This document shows positions 15,386-24,804 of a DNA stretch of 39,013 nt, piece after piece. Within the stretch, counting starts at the first letter, position 1. Each line of letters starts with the position of its first letter. This stretch comes from Gammaproteobacteria bacterium (lineage in GTDB: Bacteria; Pseudomonadota; Gammaproteobacteria; Ga0077554; Ga007554): positions 1-39,013 of the forward strand of contig SBBG01000047.1 of NCBI GenBank assembly GCA_005240065.1, written 5' to 3'. The position numbers were made by a program, and so were the translations under genes. Below the pieces are notes generated by a model. That model was not told the DNA's origin and did not search any database. It worked only from the letters and a program-made list of their open reading frames with translations.

Positions 15386-17701
15386 TCACCTCAAGTGCGC
15401 CATATACACCAGCGCATAATCCTGCGGCCCGTGCGGGATGTTCGAACCGATGACTTCGATTTTCCAATCGCCGGCTGCTGGCTTTTCAATCTGAACGACT
15501 TCAACATTATTTTTCGTATCGAGCATCATGCCCCCGCCCGCCGGCTGGTTGCCGACATAACGCGTTCCATCCGGCGCGGTGACGATGAGATTGAGATTGT
15601 TAACCAGCGCCGGGCCAGGATAATCGGTATACGCCATGACGATGCGCAGCGGAGCGTTGCCTGACTTTATCGTAATCGCCGTCGCGTGAACCTGCCCGGT
15701 GGCAAGGCCGCTTCTCTTGTCGATAAAGCAAGCCGATACCGGTGCGGGCGGGGTCAGCACGGCGTCGAGATTGACGCGGCCATAGCCTTGATGAAAATCG
15801 GCGATGGCGCCCTTGGCGGCAACCCCCGGCAGTCTCACCGCACCGGCGATCAGCGTCGCCTTGAGCAAGGCGGCGCTGGGGCTGCGCATTTTATGATGCT
15901 TGCGCAGATACTCGCGCAGCAGCGCCACCGCCCCGGCGGTGAGCGGCGTGGCCATGCTGGTGCCGCCCATGTAGAAATACATCTTGCTCGGCGGAAAGGC
16001 AGCCCATGCCTGATTGTTCGGTGCGATCTGGGTGGAACGCGTGGAAAGGATGAAAGTGCCCGGAGAGACTACATCGGGCTTGATACGGCCATCGCGGGTC
16101 GGTCCACGGCTGCTGAACGCCACCACCTGATCGGGATTGTTCGCCATCGGATCGTTGCGCAGCGGGGCAACGGGATAATCTCCCGGCCACCACTTGCCGT
16201 AGGTTTCGCTGTTGAACGCCGGGCGCAGATTTTCACAGGCGCCCACGGTGATGCAGTTTTTCGCCGTTCCAGGGGAGGTGACACTCATCAGGTTGATCCG
16301 GCCATCGCCATCCTTGTCCGTTCCATCATTGCCGGCGGCGAATAGAATGCAAAAATTCTTGCGCTGCCAGACAAAACGATCAAGCTGTTCGCAATAGCTA
16401 TCGTATGCGCCGGGATCACCGCCGCCCCACGAATTCGAATGAATCCTCACGCCCTTTTTGTAGGCATCGGCAAAGAGCGTAGACAGATCAAGAGGGATCC
16501 CGGCGAGTAGATAACGCGGATACTGTTGCTGATAGGGTGGTTTCCACTTCATCTCCTGCTCGATGGCCTGAAACCCGAGGCGCGCCTTGCAGGCCAGGCC
16601 GCGCACCAGCGCAGCCACACCGGGCAATCCAGCGCTGGCCGCGCCATTACCCAGCACGGAGCCGGCCACATGCGTGCCATGACCGCTGTCGACATCCGCC
16701 GCCCCATCATTACCACCGGGGTTGGTGATGTAGGGTGAAAAATCCGGCGTGATCGGGTAACTCTTGACCCAGGCAACACGACCGGCAAAATCCTGGTGGA
16801 TGGTTTGTGAATTACCGGTATCCAGCCCGGTATCGCATACCCCGATATATTCGCCTTGCCCATTCAGGCCCAGCCCTGTATTCGCCATCGACATCGCGGT
16901 CCCCATGATGCCGGCGGCCACATCGTTGCTGGTGCGTTTGAGCGTGCGCTCGCGAATCGATCGCACGCCATGAATGGCGGCCAGCGCACGAATCTTTTTT
17001 TCCAGCGCCGCGCCCCGGCCCGAGGCTCCGACAACCAGCACCTTCCCCTTGGCGTCTTTCCCCAGCACCTCCAAACCCAGTTTTTTTATCTCGGGCAGAC
17101 CAGCGGTCAAATCCGCCGCGCCGAAAAATTCAACGGCATAAGCGCCGGGAACGACGCGTGTCCGCGGCAGCGCCGAGGAGGTATCACCCGCCTTACGCCC
17201 CACGTTGGTGAATACCGAAGACGCCACGCGATCATTGGTCGGCAGATGCCCCGTCCATCGGATGAACGGCAAGGCGGCGATCCGCTTGATGGTCTCCTCG
17301 TCGGCCCTCACGACATAGGCAAACCCCTCGTAAGGCGCGCGCGGTTCGCCACCCGCCTTTTTCACCGCCTTCATCCAGGCATCCTTGATCGGGCCGATGA
17401 ACTGCACGAGATAATGATGGCGTCCCGGCGCGAGCGTCTTGACGCCTTTATAGGCCGGGTGGGAGCGGAGTTTCCCCTGCACATCCAGGCGGGGAAGCGA
17501 GGTGTCGATGATCTTCTCGCCTACCTGGATCGAATAAAGATCGGTGATGTCTTCGATGGGATAGCTGCGCGCGAGCCGGGACAGCGCCTTCTTTTCAACC
17601 TCGGCAAGCACAAAACCTTCATAGCGTTCGATGACGTGGAATTTGTCAGCGATTCCGTCCTGCTCCACACCTGTGCAGAATATTTTTACGATTCTGTTCA
17701 T
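15386..17701 (-). CDS. large subtilisin-like protease (KP-43-like S8)
   Basis: 771 residues. An N-terminal region of about 265 residues, probably prodomain-like, precedes the catalytic domain. The triad is Asp290 (YIGVCDTGLDTG), His341 (DSGHGTHVAGSVLG) and Ser582 (GGTSMATPLTAG), with oxyanion Asn458 (FAAGNDG). The layout and the C-terminal beta-sandwich (about 655-771, ending in PAAGDWKIEVIGSNIPHGPQDYALVYMAHLR) resemble KP-43-type alkaline proteases. Unlike its neighbours, it shows no signal peptide at the ATG; it begins MNRIVKIFCTGVEQDG. AAGGAG 8 bases upstream supports this start. Either it stays inside the cell or it leaves by another route. Confidence 0.92.
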   Translation of the reverse strand: MNRIVKIFCTGVEQDGIADKFHVIERYEGFVLAEVEKKALSRLARSYPIEDITDLYSIQVGEKIIDTSLPRLDVQGKLRSHPAYKGVKTLAPGRHHYLVQFIGPIKDAWMKAVKKAGGEPRAPYEGFAYVVRADEETIKRIAALPFIRWTGHLPTNDRVASSVFTNVGRKAGDTSSALPRTRVVPGAYAVEFFGAADLTAGLPEIKKLGLEVLGKDAKGKVLVVGASGRGAALEKKIRALAAIHGVRSIRERTLKRTSNDVAAGIMGTAMSMANTGLGLNGQGEYIGVCDTGLDTGNSQTIHQDFAGRVAWVKSYPITPDFSPYITNPGGNDGAADVDSGHGTHVAGSVLGNGAASAGLPGVAALVRGLACKARLGFQAIEQEMKWKPPYQQQYPRYLLAGIPLDLSTLFADAYKKGVRIHSNSWGGGDPGAYDSYCEQLDRFVWQRKNFCILFAAGNDGTDKDGDGRINLMSVTSPGTAKNCITVGACENLRPAFNSETYGKWWPGDYPVAPLRNDPMANNPDQVVAFSSRGPTRDGRIKPDVVSPGTFILSTRSTQIAPNNQAWAAFPPSKMYFYMGGTSMATPLTAGAVALLREYLRKHHKMRSPSAALLKATLIAGAVRLPGVAAKGAIADFHQGYGRVNLDAVLTPPAPVSACFIDKRSGLATGQVHATAITIKSGNAPLRIVMAYTDYPGPALVNNLNLIVTAPDGTRYVGNQPAGGGMMLDTKNNVEVVQIEKPAAGDWKIEVIGSNIPHGPQDYALVYMAHLR

Positions 17702-17917
17702 GGCACACTCCTTTTTTTATCGCTTGATGGTAATTGCTACTGTGATACGACAAAGATCCTCTCGTCTGTTGTGAATATTTCCGAATGTGACTCTCGGTAA
17801 AGCGGTGTTATATTTTTCTCCCTTTCGAATGTATACAATACCTCCTGCCACTCCTTGTCAATACTCATTCTAGCGATCACCAAAAATTCCGTCCCCGCAT
17901 CAACATTCCATCGCCTG

Positions 17918-18505
17918 ATGACATCGACCTTTTCCCACTGGCTTCATCGCCATAACCTTGCGGTTCCAGCAACACTCGTCTTGCCATCGGCCGCCATCGC
18001 CATCGCCGGCACACAGGCAAGCGCGTGGTTGCGTTATGAGCGCGAACAAATCCTGGCGGGAGAACTCTGGCGTCTGCTGACCGCCAGCTTCGTGCATCTG
18101 GGCTGGAGCCATTTGCTGATGAATCTTGCGGCGCTGGCGCTGATCTGGATGCTGTTCGGACGTTTGCTGACGACAAAGACATGGTTGTTGCTCAGTCTGG
18201 CGAGTCTGCTGAGCGTCAGCCTGGGCCTTCTGCTATTCAGTCCGGAGATTGGATGGTATGTAGGATTATCAGGAATGCTGCATGGCCTGTTCGCCGCGGG
18301 CGCCATGGCCAGTCTGCGCGCCGGGCACCGCCTTGAACTGGCGCTGCTGGCGCTGCTATTGGGCAAAATCGTTTGGGAACAAGCGTATGGACCGCTGCCG
18401 GGAACAGCGGAATTCGCGGGTGGCGCAGTGGTGACCGACGCGCACCTTTATGGCGCGGCCGGTGGTTTTATTTCTGTGCTGGCGTATATGCTGATGAAGC
18501 GCTGA
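17918..18505 (+). CDS. rrtA: rhombosortase (rhomboid-family GlyGly-CTERM processing protease)
   Basis: About 195 residues, a polytopic intramembrane serine protease. The rhomboid core is clear: GELWRLLTASFVHLGWSHLLMNLAALALIWMLFG, catalytic Ser in WYVGLSGMLHGLFAAGA, and catalytic His in DAHLYGAAGGFISVLAYML. Compact size, the HLGWSHLLMN/GLSGMLHG pattern and WEQ in the linker fit the rhombosortase subgroup, which processes proteins with GlyGly-CTERM tails. No protein in the window has such a tail. The track start is a TTG at 17855 without a ribosome site. The ATG at 17918 gives the usual length but also lacks a clear one. The preceding gap (17702-17917) holds no other gene. Confidence 0.87.
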   Translation: MTSTFSHWLHRHNLAVPATLVLPSAAIAIAGTQASAWLRYEREQILAGELWRLLTASFVHLGWSHLLMNLAALALIWMLFGRLLTTKTWLLLSLASLLSVSLGLLLFSPEIGWYVGLSGMLHGLFAAGAMASLRAGHRLELALLALLLGKIVWEQAYGPLPGTAEFAGGAVVTDAHLYGAAGGFISVLAYMLMKR

Positions 18506-18509
18506 CTTA

Positions 18510-18643
18510 TTGACCCGGCAACCAAAACCATCTGCTTTTCCAGCTTTTCTCCCACTGCAGGGTGCGCCGCGCGCACCATCGGTAGGGTGCGTGAGACGCA
18601 CCCTACAAAACTGATAAAGAAAGAGACTATTTCGCGGCTTCAA
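18510..18643 (+). repeat. hairpin-core repeat element (MITE-like), copy 3
   Basis: Starts TTGACCCGGCAACCAAAA just after the rrtA stop and runs to about TTTCGCGGCTTCAA. The 50-bp core is at 18557-18606, in the same orientation as copy 1. The right end overlaps the last codons of the convergent small gene. It fills the convergent gap and may form a hairpin in both transcripts. Confidence 0.75.
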
Positions 18644-18926
18644 TAACCTTTACCGACAAAGTTTCGCCCTGCATACAGAAGGAAGCCTCGACCTTTTCCC
18701 CGGCGATCCGCACCCGGTCGCCGTCTTTGAATCCCTTGAGATTGCCAAGCAAGGTATATTTTTTACCGCCGTTGGTCTGGAATAGCTGGCATTCCACGCC
18801 GCCCTCTATCAACGTACCGGTCAACTCAAGGCCGCCCGTCTTGCCCGCAACACCATTGGCACAAGCACAAGACGCGATACCCAACAACAGTACCGGCACA
18901 AACCGCGACAAGATACGCATCTTCAT
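18627..18926 (-). CDS. small exported DUF5818-like protein
   Basis: 99 residues. The N-terminus (MKMRILSRFVPVLLLGIASCACANG) is a signal sequence; IASC fits a lipobox, so it could be a lipoprotein, or it could be cut after CANA-like residues. The mature part (LELTGTLIEGGVECQLFQTNGGKKYTLLGNLKGFKDGDRVRIAGEKVE) reads as a small OB-like beta-barrel resembling DUF5818 proteins. Function unknown. It ends 9 bases after the stop of the downstream-facing subtilase gene on the same strand. The final residues (VIEAAK, stop) coincide with the right end of repeat copy 3. Confidence 0.8.
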   Translation of the reverse strand: MKMRILSRFVPVLLLGIASCACANGVAGKTGGLELTGTLIEGGVECQLFQTNGGKKYTLLGNLKGFKDGDRVRIAGEKVEASFCMQGETLSVKVIEAAK

Positions 18927-18935
18927 TCCTTCTTA

Positions 18936-20708
18936 TCAAAAGGCAGCCGCCGGTACAGCAAAACGCAACGCCCCGTTCCACCACATGCCACTCTGCCCCG
19001 CGATCACATCGACGCCATCGAAGGCCGCGTTGCCGGCGCCACGATCGTAAGTCACCCCTGAAGCTGTTGGCAACAATGCCGTCGCATTGACACGCAACGA
19101 TTGCACGATCAGGTTGCGATCTTCGGGGGGAAGGTAAGCATCGTTGGTAAACATCACATCGACACCATGCGCGATGCCTGGCGCCGCGAGCACAGCCATG
19201 GCATACTCGGCATAGGCGCCGGAGTTGACATTGAAACTGCCGATCAACTGCCCGTCAACACGCACGTGCATGATGGGATAGATACCGCTTACGGGCGTAC
19301 CCCTCGCCGTCACCGTGATCGCCGCAGCGGAAACCGCCCTGGCGACATTGAGCCTGCCACCGGTGACCGTCTTCCCCGTCAGCGCCGAAACTTTATCAAC
19401 CGAACTCATCAGAAGATTCTTGATGTCCACCGCGCCCAGCGCGGGGAACTGTGAGCGGACCAACGCCGCCGCGCCCGCCACATGCGGCGTGGCCATCGAC
19501 GTGCCGCTGGCAAAGCGATAACCGGAAGAACTGCACATGGCACAGGAAGCGGTGGGCACGGTGGAAAGAATCGACACGCCTGGCGCACCGAGATCGACAC
19601 TCAGCGCGCCATAATTGGAAAAGGAAGCTTTCTGATCGTTGCTGTCGGTCGCCGCGACACACAACACGTTTGGCTGTGTCGAGTTGCACGGAAAACTCGC
19701 CGTTGTATCGTTGTTCGTGTTCGCGTTACCGGCCGCGACAACGAACAACATGCCCATTTGATTGGCGGTCGCGATGGCATTCTCAATGGCTTGAGAAAAA
19801 GCGCCGCCACCCCAGCTATTGCTGGAAATCCTTGCACCCATCCTGGCCGCGTAAAGAATCGCCTGCGCCGCGCCGAACGAGGTACCGCTACCGTTGCCGC
19901 TGATGAACTTGAGCGGCATGATGCGCACGTTCCAGGCCACACCCGTAACACCGATGGCGTTGTTTCCGGCCGCGCCGATGGTTCCCGCCGTGTGCGTGCC
20001 ATGACCATGGTCATCCATCGGATTGTTGTCGTTGTTGGCAAAATCCCAGCCCCGCACATCGTCGATGAAACCATTACCATCATCGTCGATACCATTACCG
20101 GCAATCTCGCCAGGATTGACCCACATATTCGCAGCCAGGTCGGGATGTGTGTAATCCACCCCCGTATCGATGTCCGCGACGATAATGCTGGCGCCGCCCT
20201 TTTGCTTGTCCCATGCTCTTACCGCGCCAATGTCCGCCCCCGGCGTGCCGCCGGTTTGCCCGGTGTTATTGAGACTCCATTGCTCCGGGAAACGGGGATC
20301 ATTCGGTGTGGCCTGCACATGAAAAATGTAATTGGGTTCGACAAATTCGACATCCGCACGGCGCGCATAGGCTTCCATCAGTGCTTCAGCGGCCTGGCCG
20401 CGCGCGCCACGCACCCGCTGGACACGCGTGAGCGGCATTGTCGCAACCACCCGCGCCTCGAGCGCAGCATGCACGGCCGCGACATCTCTTGCCGCCGCCG
20501 GATTGTTCAGAGGCTTGTCGCGAAATTTGACGATGACTTCGCCAGGCACATGCTCGGCCTGGATTCTGAAAGAAGCGTTTGGAGAAGCCGCAGAAGGAAG
20601 TGGAAACGCCGCCGCGGTGAAAGATGATAGTGCCATCCCGAGAAAACATACGCCGGCACCGATGTCTCGGCGAAACAAGCTGGAGAGACGGCCAAGCAAG
20701 TGATCCAT
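18936..20708 (-). CDS. secreted subtilase with C-terminal CBM60-like domain
   Basis: 590 residues. An N-terminal signal segment (CFLGMALSSFTAAAF, cleavage about residue 34) is followed by a prodomain (VPGEVIVKFRDKPL...DVEFVEPNYIF) and an S8 catalytic domain. The triad is Asp181 (VADIDTGVDYTHPDL), His236 (DDHGHGTHTAG) and Ser404 (SGTSMATPHVAG), with oxyanion Asn328 (VAAGNAN). A Ca-binding-looking insert (NGIDDDGNGFIDD) follows the Asp. Residues about 463-590 (VTARGTPVSGIYPIMHVRVDGQLIG, MFTNDAYLPPEDRNLIVQSLRVN) match the Ca-dependent carbohydrate-binding CBM60-like pattern. GGAGG lies 8 bases before the ATG. Protease plus glycan-binding suggests action on glycoprotein, biofilm or plant material. 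Confidence 0.93.
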   Translation of the reverse strand: MDHLLGRLSSLFRRDIGAGVCFLGMALSSFTAAAFPLPSAASPNASFRIQAEHVPGEVIVKFRDKPLNNPAAARDVAAVHAALEARVVATMPLTRVQRVRGARGQAAEALMEAYARRADVEFVEPNYIFHVQATPNDPRFPEQWSLNNTGQTGGTPGADIGAVRAWDKQKGGASIIVADIDTGVDYTHPDLAANMWVNPGEIAGNGIDDDGNGFIDDVRGWDFANNDNNPMDDHGHGTHTAGTIGAAGNNAIGVTGVAWNVRIMPLKFISGNGSGTSFGAAQAILYAARMGARISSNSWGGGAFSQAIENAIATANQMGMLFVVAAGNANTNNDTTASFPCNSTQPNVLCVAATDSNDQKASFSNYGALSVDLGAPGVSILSTVPTASCAMCSSSGYRFASGTSMATPHVAGAAALVRSQFPALGAVDIKNLLMSSVDKVSALTGKTVTGGRLNVARAVSAAAITVTARGTPVSGIYPIMHVRVDGQLIGSFNVNSGAYAEYAMAVLAAPGIAHGVDVMFTNDAYLPPEDRNLIVQSLRVNATALLPTASGVTYDRGAGNAAFDGVDVIAGQSGMWWNGALRFAVPAAAF

Positions 20709-20749
20709 GCAACTATCCTCCTGTATTTCCTCCTTCCCTGGAAAAGCTC

Positions 20750-20774
20750 GCAGGGTGCGCCGTGCACACCCTAC
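20750..20774. repeat. short remnant of the hairpin-core repeat
   Basis: GCAGGGTGCGCCGTGCACACCCTAC is a 25-bp version that keeps only the outer arms of the 50-bp core. It lies in the gap between accD and the CBM60-type subtilase gene. It probably derives from a full copy by internal deletion. Confidence 0.65.
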
Positions 20775-20787
20775 GAATCCTCGACCC

Positions 20788-21648
20788 TTAAGGCGCGTGA
20801 CGCCCCGTCATTATCGCAAGCACCGACGCGATACGATCGCGCATCTCACGGCGATCGACGATCATGTCGATGGCGCCATGCTCCAGCAGAAATTCGCTGC
20901 GCTGGAAGCCTTCGGGCAGGGTCTGGCGCACGGTCTGCTCGATGACGCGCGGTCCGGCAAAGCCGATCAGTGCGCCGGGCTCGGCGATATTGATATCACC
21001 AAGCATGGCGAAGCTGGCCGAAACACCGCCCATGGTCGGGTCGGTGAGCACGGAAACATAGGGAATACTCTGCCTGCTCATGCGCGCCAGGGCGGCGCTG
21101 GTCTTGGCCATTTGCATCAACGAGAACAGCGCCTCCTGCATGCGCGCGCCACCGCTGGCGGAAAAACATACCAGGGGAATTTGGTGTTCGAGACAAGTGT
21201 TCACGGCACGCACGAATTTCTCGCCGACGACGGCGCCCATCGAGCCGCCCATGAAACTGAATTCGAAGGCGCAGACCACCACTGGAACGCCCTTGACCTG
21301 CCCTTTCATGACGATCAGCGCGTCCTTCTCGCCGGTTTCCTTTTTCGCTGCGGCAAGGCGATCACGGTATTTCCTGCTGTCACGGAACTTCAATTCATCC
21401 ACGGCAATGAGATCGGCGGCGATTTCCTCACGGGGCTCGGGGTCGAGAAAACTGTCGAGGCGCTTGCGCGCACCAATACGCATGTGGGTGGCGCACTTCG
21501 GGCACACGTCGAGATTGCGCTCCACTTCGGCACGATACAACACTGCGCCGCAGGTCTCGCATTTCGTCCACAACCCTTCGGGGATTGATTTCTTGCGGCG
21601 TGTCTCCGTCCTGATTTTCGAGGGGATGAGTTTTCCGAACCAGCTCAT
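20788..21648 (-). CDS. accD: acetyl-CoA carboxylase carboxyltransferase subunit beta
   Basis: 286 residues. AccD pairs with AccA to move the carboxyl group from biotin to acetyl-CoA, making malonyl-CoA for fatty acid synthesis. The N-terminal zinc ribbon is intact (Cys30, Cys33, Cys49, Cys52 in KCETCGAV...VCPKC). The crotonase-like core contains [26 protein letters not shown] and [37 protein letters not shown]. It is downstream of trpA in the conserved trp-accD order, but a degenerate repeat element fills the 127-base gap and abuts the ATG, which lacks a clear Shine-Dalgarno. Confidence 0.97.
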   Translation of the reverse strand: MSWFGKLIPSKIRTETRRKKSIPEGLWTKCETCGAVLYRAEVERNLDVCPKCATHMRIGARKRLDSFLDPEPREEIAADLIAVDELKFRDSRKYRDRLAAAKKETGEKDALIVMKGQVKGVPVVVCAFEFSFMGGSMGAVVGEKFVRAVNTCLEHQIPLVCFSASGGARMQEALFSLMQMAKTSAALARMSRQSIPYVSVLTDPTMGGVSASFAMLGDINIAEPGALIGFAGPRVIEQTVRQTLPEGFQRSEFLLEHGAIDMIVDRREMRDRIASVLAIMTGRHAP

Positions 21649-21649
21649 T

Positions 21650-21775
21650 TATTGGTCAATCGTTATGAATGTTGTCATTACACTTGTTCCGCAGGGCGCG
21701 TCTCACGCACCACGCGGATGGTGTGCATGGCGCACCCTACGGCGAAAAGCTCGAAAAGCATGCCCGCTTGACAGT
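21650..21775 (-). repeat. degenerate hairpin-core repeat between trpA and accD (copy 4)
   Basis: The 50-bp core at 21691-21740 (GCAGGGCGCG...CGCACCCTAC) is in the same orientation as copy 2. Flanking arms are eroded; the end by accD still shows TTATTGGTCAATC, close to the family end TTATTGACCCGGCAATC. It lies inside an operon, so its hairpin may reduce or separate accD expression from trpBA. Confidence 0.65.
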
Positions 21776-22585
21776 TCATTTTGCCGCATCGAGCGCACCG
21801 CGTATTTCGGCCAGCAGGGCTGTCACTTCTTTTTGAATCTTTTCCGGTTGCGCGGAAAATTCGGCGAATTTACGCACCAGGGCGCTGCCCACCACCACGG
21901 CATCCGCCACGGCGGCCACCTGCGCAGCCGATGCCGCGTCCTTGATACCGAATCCGACGCCGATGGGCAGATCCGTCATGGCGCGGATTTCCTTCACCTT
22001 GGCGGCGACAGCGCCAATATCAAGCCCGCCCGCGCCCGTCACGCCCTTCAGCGAGACATAATAGACAAAACCGCTCGCCGCCGCACAGATTTTGGCGATG
22101 CGCCCGGTGGAGCTGGTGGGCGCGACGAGGAAAACCGTGTCCAGTTGCTGGGCGCGCAATTCGCCCGCCAGTGCTTCCGCCTCCTCGGGCGGCATGTCCA
22201 CGGTCAGCACGCCGTCCACGCCAGCCTCGCGCGCGACGCGGGCGAATTCGCCATAGCCCATCGCTTCGACAGGATTGAGATATCCCATCAGCACCACCGG
22301 CGTGTGATCGTCACGCGCGCGGAACTCGCGCACCATCGCCAGCACCTGACGCAGGCTGACATGGTGTTCGAGCGCACGCTCGCACGCCGCCTGGATCACT
22401 GGACCATCGGCCATGGGGTCGGAAAACGGCACACCCAGCTCGATGATGTTCGCACCCGCCGCCACCATCGCGTGCATCAGCGGCACGGTGACGGCCGGCT
22501 GCGGGTCACCCGCGGTGATATATGGAATCAACACCTTGTGCCTGTCACGCCGCAGCGACTCGAAACAACCCTTGATACGGCTCAT
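21776..22585 (-). CDS. trpA: tryptophan synthase alpha subunit
   Basis: 269 residues. Cleaves indole-3-glycerol phosphate to indole, which is channelled to TrpB. The catalytic Glu and Asp lie in [20 protein letters not shown]. Other family landmarks are [30 protein letters not shown] and the phosphate-binding [14 protein letters not shown]. The ATG overlaps the trpB stop by 4 bases (ATGA), which suits the equal amounts needed for the alpha2beta2 complex. Confidence 0.97.
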   Translation of the reverse strand: MSRIKGCFESLRRDRHKVLIPYITAGDPQPAVTVPLMHAMVAAGANIIELGVPFSDPMADGPVIQAACERALEHHVSLRQVLAMVREFRARDDHTPVVLMGYLNPVEAMGYGEFARVAREAGVDGVLTVDMPPEEAEALAGELRAQQLDTVFLVAPTSSTGRIAKICAAASGFVYYVSLKGVTGAGGLDIGAVAAKVKEIRAMTDLPIGVGFGIKDAASAAQVAAVADAVVVGSALVRKFAEFSAQPEKIQKEVTALLAEIRGALDAAK

Positions 22586-23805
22586 ACCTTGATTCCTTCG
22601 CGCGCAGCCACAGTGTGGATGTCTTTGTCGCCGCGCCCGGACAGATTGGCAATGATAATTTTGTCCTTGTCCATGGCCGACGCGAGTTTGGCGGCATAGG
22701 CCAGCGCATGACTGGACTCCAGCGCCGGTATGATGCCCTCGATCCGCGTCAGCGCATGGAAAGCGGCGAGCGCTTCGTCATCGGTAACGGCAACATAACT
22801 GGCGCGGCCGTTGTCCTTGAGCCAAGCATGTTCGGGACCGACGCCGGGATAATCCAGCCCGGCGGAGATGGAGTGAGTCTCGATGATCTGACCATCGGCA
22901 TCTTCGATGAGATAGGTGCGGTTGCCGTGCAGCACGCCGGGCCGCCCCTTGCACAGGGTGGCGGCGTGATGGGCGGTGTCCAGCCCCTCGCCCGCCGCTT
23001 CGACGCCGTACATCGCCACGCCGGTATCGTTCAAAAAGGGATGGAACAGCCCGATGGCATTGGAACCGCCGCCGACACAGGCCACCAACGCATCGGGCAA
23101 ACGCCCTGCTTCTTCGAGTATCTGGGCGCGCGCCTCGCGGCCGATGATGGCCTGGAAATCGCGCACCATCATCGGATAGGGGTGCGGGCCAGCCACCGTG
23201 CCGATGATATAGAAGGTATTATCGACATTCGTCACCCAATCGCGCATCGCCTCGTTGAGCGCGTCCTTGAGCGTCTTGGAGCCCGACTCGACCGGCACCA
23301 CCTCGGCGCCGAGCAATTTCATGCGGTAGACGTTGATCGCCTGACGCTTGATATCCTCGGAGCCCATGTATACCACGCACTCCATGCCGAAGCGCGCCGC
23401 CACGGTGGCGGTGGCCACACCATGCTGGCCGGCGCCGGTCTCGGCGATCACGCGCTTCTTGCCCATGTGCCGCGCCAGTAGCGCCTGACCGATGGTATTG
23501 TTGATCTTGTGCGCCCCGGTGTGGTTGAGGTCCTCGCGCTTCAGGTAAATCTGCGCGCCGCCGAGCTGTTTGCTCCAGCGCTCGGCAAAGTAGAGCGGTG
23601 AAGGCCGACCGACGAATTTGGCGAGATCCGCGTCCATCTCGGCGAGAAATTGCGGGTCGGCACGGAAGCGCTCGTAGGCGAGCCGTAGTTCTTCCAGCGG
23701 ACTCATGAGCGTTTCGGAGGCGAAGATTCCGCCGTAAGGGCCGAAATGCCCACGCTCATCCGGCAGATCATGCTTCGTCAGCACGACGTTAACTGATGTT
23801 GACAC
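22582..23805 (-). CDS. trpB: tryptophan synthase beta subunit
   Basis: 407 residues. A PLP enzyme that joins indole and serine to form tryptophan. The PLP lysine is in [14 protein letters not shown] and the phosphate loop in [34 protein letters not shown] is the usual start of TrpB. The track begins at 23874, which adds 23 residues overlapping trpF. I choose the GTG at 23805 ([17 protein letters not shown]), with GAGGTG just upstream. That gives normal length and a 17-base overlap with the trpF end, so translation is likely coupled. Confidence 0.96.
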   Translation of the reverse strand: MSTSVNVVLTKHDLPDERGHFGPYGGIFASETLMSPLEELRLAYERFRADPQFLAEMDADLAKFVGRPSPLYFAERWSKQLGGAQIYLKREDLNHTGAHKINNTIGQALLARHMGKKRVIAETGAGQHGVATATVAARFGMECVVYMGSEDIKRQAINVYRMKLLGAEVVPVESGSKTLKDALNEAMRDWVTNVDNTFYIIGTVAGPHPYPMMVRDFQAIIGREARAQILEEAGRLPDALVACVGGGSNAIGLFHPFLNDTGVAMYGVEAAGEGLDTAHHAATLCKGRPGVLHGNRTYLIEDADGQIIETHSISAGLDYPGVGPEHAWLKDNGRASYVAVTDDEALAAFHALTRIEGIIPALESSHALAYAAKLASAMDKDKIIIANLSGRGDKDIHTVAAREGIKV

Positions 23806-24445
23806 TATATACACCTCGCATGAATGCGGCGATTTTGTCCGCACTCTTGATTCCTTTGGCCGTTTCCACTCCACCGCTCACATCCACGGCGTAGGGTTGC
23901 ACTTGCCGGATGGCCTCGGCCACGTTTTCCGGCGTCAAGCCCCCGGCCAGAATAACCGGCTTGTCCAGATCGCGCGGCACGCGCGTCCAGTCGAATGTAT
24001 CCCCGGTACCGCCGGCCACCCCGGCGCGGTAGCTGTCGAGCAACAGGCCGCTGGCATCGGCATGCTGGCTGGCGATAGCGGCCACATCGACACCTCCGCG
24101 CATCCGCACCGCCTTGATGTAAGGCTTGCCATAACGGTTACAATCGCCCGGCGGCTCGTCGCCGTGGAACTGGAGAAGATCGACGCGCACCTGATCCAGC
24201 ACGGCGCGAACCTCCGGCTCGGGCGCATCGACGAACAGCCCGGTCACCGTCACAAATGGCGGCAGGGCGTGAACCATCGCCTGGGCCTGCGCAATGCTTA
24301 CGGCGCGCGGACTCTGGCGGTAAAACACCAGACCGATCGCATCCGCCCCCAGCGCCACCGCAGCAAGCGCGTCCTCACGGCGGGTAATGCCACAGATTTT
24401 AACACGCACGCGGGGGGAGTTTTGAGGAAAAAGGGGTTGATTCAT
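23789..24445 (-). CDS. trpF: phosphoribosylanthranilate isomerase
   Basis: About 218 residues. TIM-barrel isomerase of the tryptophan pathway. The catalytic Cys is in [17 protein letters not shown] and the catalytic Asp in [27 protein letters not shown] is the usual middle motif. The ATG at 24445 ([10 protein letters not shown]) gives normal length. The track's GTG at 24460 would overlap the upstream hicB-like stop by 4 bases and is a real alternative. In related genomes truA commonly precedes trpF; here a toxin-antitoxin cassette intervenes. Confidence 0.95.
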   Translation of the reverse strand: MNQPLFPQNSPRVRVKICGITRREDALAAVALGADAIGLVFYRQSPRAVSIAQAQAMVHALPPFVTVTGLFVDAPEPEVRAVLDQVRVDLLQFHGDEPPGDCNRYGKPYIKAVRMRGGVDVAAIASQHADASGLLLDSYRAGVAGGTGDTFDWTRVPRDLDKPVILAGGLTPENVAEAIRQVQPYAVDVSGGVETAKGIKSADKIAAFMRGVYSVNIS

Positions 24446-24456
24446 CCGCGATACAC

Positions 24457-24804
24457 TCACGAAACTTTTTCCAGCGCCTCGGTCACGAATTTGTTCAGAC
24501 TCAGGCCTTTTTTTGCCGCCGCCAAGGCGATCTTACGATGCAATTCACGCCCGATACGCACATTGAAGCTTCCCCTGAAAGGCTGCTCCGGCGTCACGCC
24601 TTCTTCCTGGCATAAATCCAGGTAATTGTTCACCGCCTGCTCAAAAGCCTTACGCAGCCCCTTGACGCTGGTGCCCTCGTAAGTCACCAGCACACGAACA
24701 AAGAGCAACTGACCGAAAAATACTTCATCCTCGTCAGTATACTCAACCGACCCATAATAACCCTTATAGAGCGCCAGAATATTATCCGGCAAATCGTCAC
24801 TCAT
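24457..24804 (-). CDS. HicB-family antitoxin without a hicA partner
   Basis: 115 residues. The N-terminal half ([52 protein letters not shown]) is the degenerate RNase-H-like HicB fold. The C-terminal half ([39 protein letters not shown]) is an RHH/Arc-like DNA-binding segment. The track start at 24834 is less likely; the ATG at 24804 overlaps the YoeB-like stop by 8 bases (ATGAGTGA). No HicA toxin ORF is present. It is the third gene of a yefM-yoeB-hicB string and runs directly into trpF. Confidence 0.85.
   Translation of the reverse strand: MSDDLPDNILALYKGYYGSVEYTDEDEVFFGQLLFVRVLVTYEGTSVKGLRKAFEQAVNNYLDLCQEEGVTPEQPFRGSFNVRIGRELHRKIALAAAKKGLSLNKFVTEALEKVS

Noticed and set aside
17855-17917. 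TTG-started N-terminal extension of the rhombosortase
   Set aside because: No ribosome site, and the added residues do not resemble the family; the ATG at 17918 gives the usual length.
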